From positions 3,286,001-3,350,000 of the forward strand of contig NZ_CP138200.1 in NCBI RefSeq assembly GCF_050859025.1: a stretch of DNA of 64,000 nt. Direction: 5' to 3'. The first letter of the stretch is position 1, and every line of letters starts with the position of its first letter. This document shows, one piece after another, positions 62,128 through 64,000 of the stretch. A program made the position numbers and the translations under genes. Under the pieces are notes generated by a model. That model did no database searches and was not told the origin of the DNA. It saw nothing but the letters and a program-made list of their open reading frames with translations. Origin of the DNA: Wukongibacter sp050859025. GTDB taxonomy: Bacteria > Bacillota > Clostridia > Peptostreptococcales > Caminicellaceae.

Positions 62128-62562
62128 ATGTTAGAATTGAAAATCAAAAAAATCCATCAAGATGCAATAATTCCTAAATATGCCCATGCTACGGATGCTG
62201 GTATGGACCTATATTCTATTGAGGAAAAGATTATTAATCCCGGTGAATCAACCCTTATTAAGACTGGTATAGTAATAGAATTACCTAAGAATACAGAGGC
62301 ACAGGTCAGACCTCGAAGCGGACTCGCTTTAAAGTCATCAATCACAGTCCTAAATACTCCTGGTACTATTGATGAGGGCTATAGAGGTGAAATCAAAATA
62401 ATCCTTATTAACCACGGAAAAAGCCCTTTTCAAGTAGAAAAACATATGCGTATTGCACAAATGGTTATAAAAAATGTTGTAAGGGTTAAGATAAATGAAG
62501 TTCAAGAGGTTTCTGAATCCGATAGAAACAAAGATGGTTTTGGTTCAACCGGTACAAAATAA
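62128..62562 (+). CDS. dut: dUTP diphosphatase
   Basis: Hydrolyses dUTP to dUMP, keeping uracil out of DNA. The 144-residue trimeric type has the five motifs: ATDAGMDLYS, PRSGLALK, NTPGTIDEGYRGEI, RIAQMVI and a C-terminal DGFGSTG. The start is ATG 62128 with GGAG upstream. A strong terminator follows. Dut genes are also common in phages, so its origin (chromosomal or element) is uncertain. Confidence 0.95.
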   Translation: MLELKIKKIHQDAIIPKYAHATDAGMDLYSIEEKIINPGESTLIKTGIVIELPKNTEAQVRPRSGLALKSSITVLNTPGTIDEGYRGEIKIILINHGKSPFQVEKHMRIAQMVIKNVVRVKINEVQEVSESDRNKDGFGSTGTK

Positions 62563-62579
62563 TAATACATATCTGATTA

Positions 62580-62621
62580 AAATGAATACTAAGGGATCTA
62601 AATCCCCTTAGTATTCATTTT
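62580..62621 (+). terminator. Terminator of dut
   Basis: Long stem AATGAATACTAAGGG / CCCTTAGTATTCATT with a short loop, followed by TTGATTTT. It lies 17 bases after the dut stop. Confidence 0.8.
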
Positions 62622-62681
62622 GATTTTATAAAAAAATTCAAAAATAAGTTCTTTATCCCCTTACCTATTCGTATCCTTTAC

Positions 62682-62787
62682 TATAGATTATGTAGCTTCG
62701 GACTCGAAAGTAAATTTTCTATAAAATAATGAGCATATCTATATTACTTTATAGAAATTTATTAAACCTTCAAGTTGCTTATCTATA
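62682..62787. repeat. Family C palindrome, first of a triple array
   Basis: Left arm TATAGATTATGTAGCTTCGG, right arm reverse complement TATAGATAAGCAACTTGAAG. Inner arms AATTTTCTATAAA and TTTATAGAAATTT pair well. Its last TATA is also the first of the next element. Confidence 0.7.
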
Positions 62788-62886
62788 GATATCCAACCTC
62801 AAAACTAAAAATATTCATCGAAAAATAATGAACGTTCCAACATTTTTTTAGATGAATATTTTAAACATCGACGTTGGTTATCTATA
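62784..62886. repeat. Family C palindrome, second of the array
   Basis: Left arm TATAGATATCCAACCTCAAA then AATATTCATCGAAAAA; right arm reverse complement TATAGATAACCAACGTCGAT then AATATTCATCTAAAAA. Overlaps the neighbouring elements by their TATA/TA ends. Confidence 0.75.
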
Positions 62887-62932
62887 TAGGGTTCAAATAG
62901 TATAAATTAAAGTCTCTACTTGAATCCCTATA
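62885..62932. repeat. Internally deleted family A palindrome, third of the array
   Basis: TATAGGGTTCAAATAG is followed at once by TATAAATTAAAGTCTCTACT and TGAATCCCTATA. The two ends are kept but the centre of about 55 bases is missing. It ends 55 bases before the recombinase start. Confidence 0.75.
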
Positions 62933-62987
62933 TCAGTATCTTCTAATTCTTAATATATCAAAGTAATTAGTTTAAAGGGGGATTTTC

Positions 62988-64000
62988 ATGAAAAAAGCCG
63001 CTATATACGCACGGGTTTCCTCAAGGGAACAAGCTGAGGAAGGAGTGTCAATTCCCGCTCAGTTAAAGCAGCTTAAGGAGTTCGCAATAAATAATAGTTA
63101 TGAGATCGCCTATGAATTCGTTGATCGTGGAGAGTCTGCCAGATCTGCCGATAGACCAGAATTCCAAAATATGATCGCCAAAGCTAAGTTAAAACCTCGA
63201 CCCTTTGATATAATACTTATACACAAGACCGATAGATTTGCAAGAAACCGAGAAGATTCAATTATTTATAAATCCCTTTTACGCCGTGAATGTGAAATTG
63301 AAGTTATCTCTATTACTGAAAATTTCGATGATTCTCCCACAGGAAAAATGATGGAAGGTATTATGGAGGTTGTAGCTGAGTTTTATTCTGCCAACCTTGC
63401 TAAGGAAGTAATGAAAGGAATGAATGAAAAAGCCTCTGAAGGTGGCGCTCTTGGTGAACCTCCCTATGGATATTCCATTGATGCTACTACCTCAAAATTC
63501 AAGATATATGAACCAGAAGCTAGAGTTATCAGATATATCTACAAACAGTATATTAACGGATCAAGCCTAAGAGCCATAGGTATTGACCTTCGTCAAAATG
63601 GTTTGAAGATGTTTGGGGACGCTGCCTTAAAAAAGAAATCAAAGGCTGTTAAGGGGAAAGGAAAATATCAGGATAAAAAATTAAACTGGCCACCTAATTC
63701 AGTACGTCGTATACTCTCAAATATTGCATATATCGGTGATTATGCCTGGAATGGAAATCTTATAGAGAATAACCATCCTAAAATTATATTAAAAGAAGAC
63801 TTCGAAATGGTTCAGGCCCTTCTAGCAAAAAGACGCACTCGACGTAGACAAAGTCAAGATTATCTGCTTAGAGGTCTTGTAAGCTGCTACGAATGCGGAG
63901 GTGGACTCTCACAGCTTAATCAAAAGCACAGGTTATCAACAGGAAAAATAGAAACATATACATCTTTAAGGTGTTCAAACCATGTGAAACTTGGAATTTG
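62988..64000 (+). CDS. Large serine recombinase, 5' part (cut by window edge)
   Basis: Site-specific recombinase of the resolvase/invertase family. The visible 337 residues have the catalytic segment IYARVSSREQAEEGVSI with S11 as the likely nucleophile, the resolvase domain to about 150, a recombinase domain, and a zinc-ribbon start (CYECGGGLSQ). GGGGG lies 9 bases before ATG 62988. Such enzymes move prophages, integrative elements or sporulation-excised elements. The end of the gene and the element lie beyond 64000. Confidence 0.93.
   Translation, partial: MKKAAIYARVSSREQAEEGVSIPAQLKQLKEFAINNSYEIAYEFVDRGESARSADRPEFQNMIAKAKLKPRPFDIILIHKTDRFARNREDSIIYKSLLRRECEIEVISITENFDDSPTGKMMEGIMEVVAEFYSANLAKEVMKGMNEKASEGGALGEPPYGYSIDATTSKFKIYEPEARVIRYIYKQYINGSSLRAIGIDLRQNGLKMFGDAALKKKSKAVKGKGKYQDKKLNWPPNSVRRILSNIAYIGDYAWNGNLIENNHPKIILKEDFEMVQALLAKRRTRRRQSQDYLLRGLVSCYECGGGLSQLNQKHRLSTGKIETYTSLRCSNHVKLGI

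Noticed and set aside
27581..62932. The repeats as a CRISPR array
   Set aside because: Copies are dispersed over tens of kilobases, palindromic, variable and without regular spacers or cas genes.

Overview
The window looks like chromosomal DNA of a motile, spore-forming, low-GC Firmicute, most likely a clostridium (Tissierellales or Peptostreptococcales-like; this is inference from gene content, not a database match). The grounds are A+T-rich DNA, strong GGAGG-type ribosome sites, many GTG/TTG starts, CodY, FapR, FabK, FliY, a Spo0E-like protein and a YlbJ remnant. Nearly all genes lie on the minus strand and follow, in reverse orientation, the order known from Bacillus subtilis between ylbM and flhA.

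Layout from left to right. Bases 1-21381 hold a flagellar operon read right to left: flgB-flgC-fliE-fliF-fliG-fliH-fliI-fliJ-ylxF-like-fliK-flgD-(flagellar operon gene)-flgE-swrD/flbD-motA-motB-fliL-fliM-fliY-cheY-fliO-fliP-fliQ-fliR-flhB-flhA (cut by the window edge). Together these build the MS ring, export apparatus, rod, hook, C ring and stator. A good promoter lies upstream of flgB. Bases 21761-29216 hold codY, topA, a cold-shock gene, dprA and comM. Bases 29541-31798 are a less conserved island of small genes: a two-gene membrane pair, a Spo0E-like phosphatase, a basic 85-residue protein and a LysM protein. Bases 32324-46438 are a housekeeping block: yraN, ylqH, ylqG, rnhB, rbgA, lepB, rplS, trmD, rimM, khpA, rpsP, ffh, ylxM, ftsY and smc. 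Bases 46644-57539 hold a radical SAM gene, rnc, the fatty-acid synthesis operon (fapR-plsX-fabH-fabK-fabD-fabG-acpP-fabF) with a textbook FapR operator, then rpmF and yceD. ackA and the divergent tmcAL share acetate metabolism and tRNA acetylation. From 61013 onward the conserved order breaks: a truncated ylbJ, a small unknown gene, dut, a cluster of palindromic repeats, and the start of a large serine recombinase that probably marks a mobile element to the right.

The most unusual feature is not a protein gene. Over twenty intergenic spots carry imperfect palindromes of about 50-150 bases. At least three sequence families (A, B and C below) share 5'-TATAG...CTATA-3' ends but have different bodies. 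Neighbouring copies share the TA or TATA at their junctions, one copy is internally deleted and one survives as a half. Copies occur in both orientations, and in trmD and fabH the terminal TATAG or its remnant appears to supply the TAG stop codon. They resemble miniature inverted-repeat transposable elements with a TA target, but may also act as RNA hairpins at gene ends. A separate longer family (D, two copies) and a nested palindrome beside rnc add to this.
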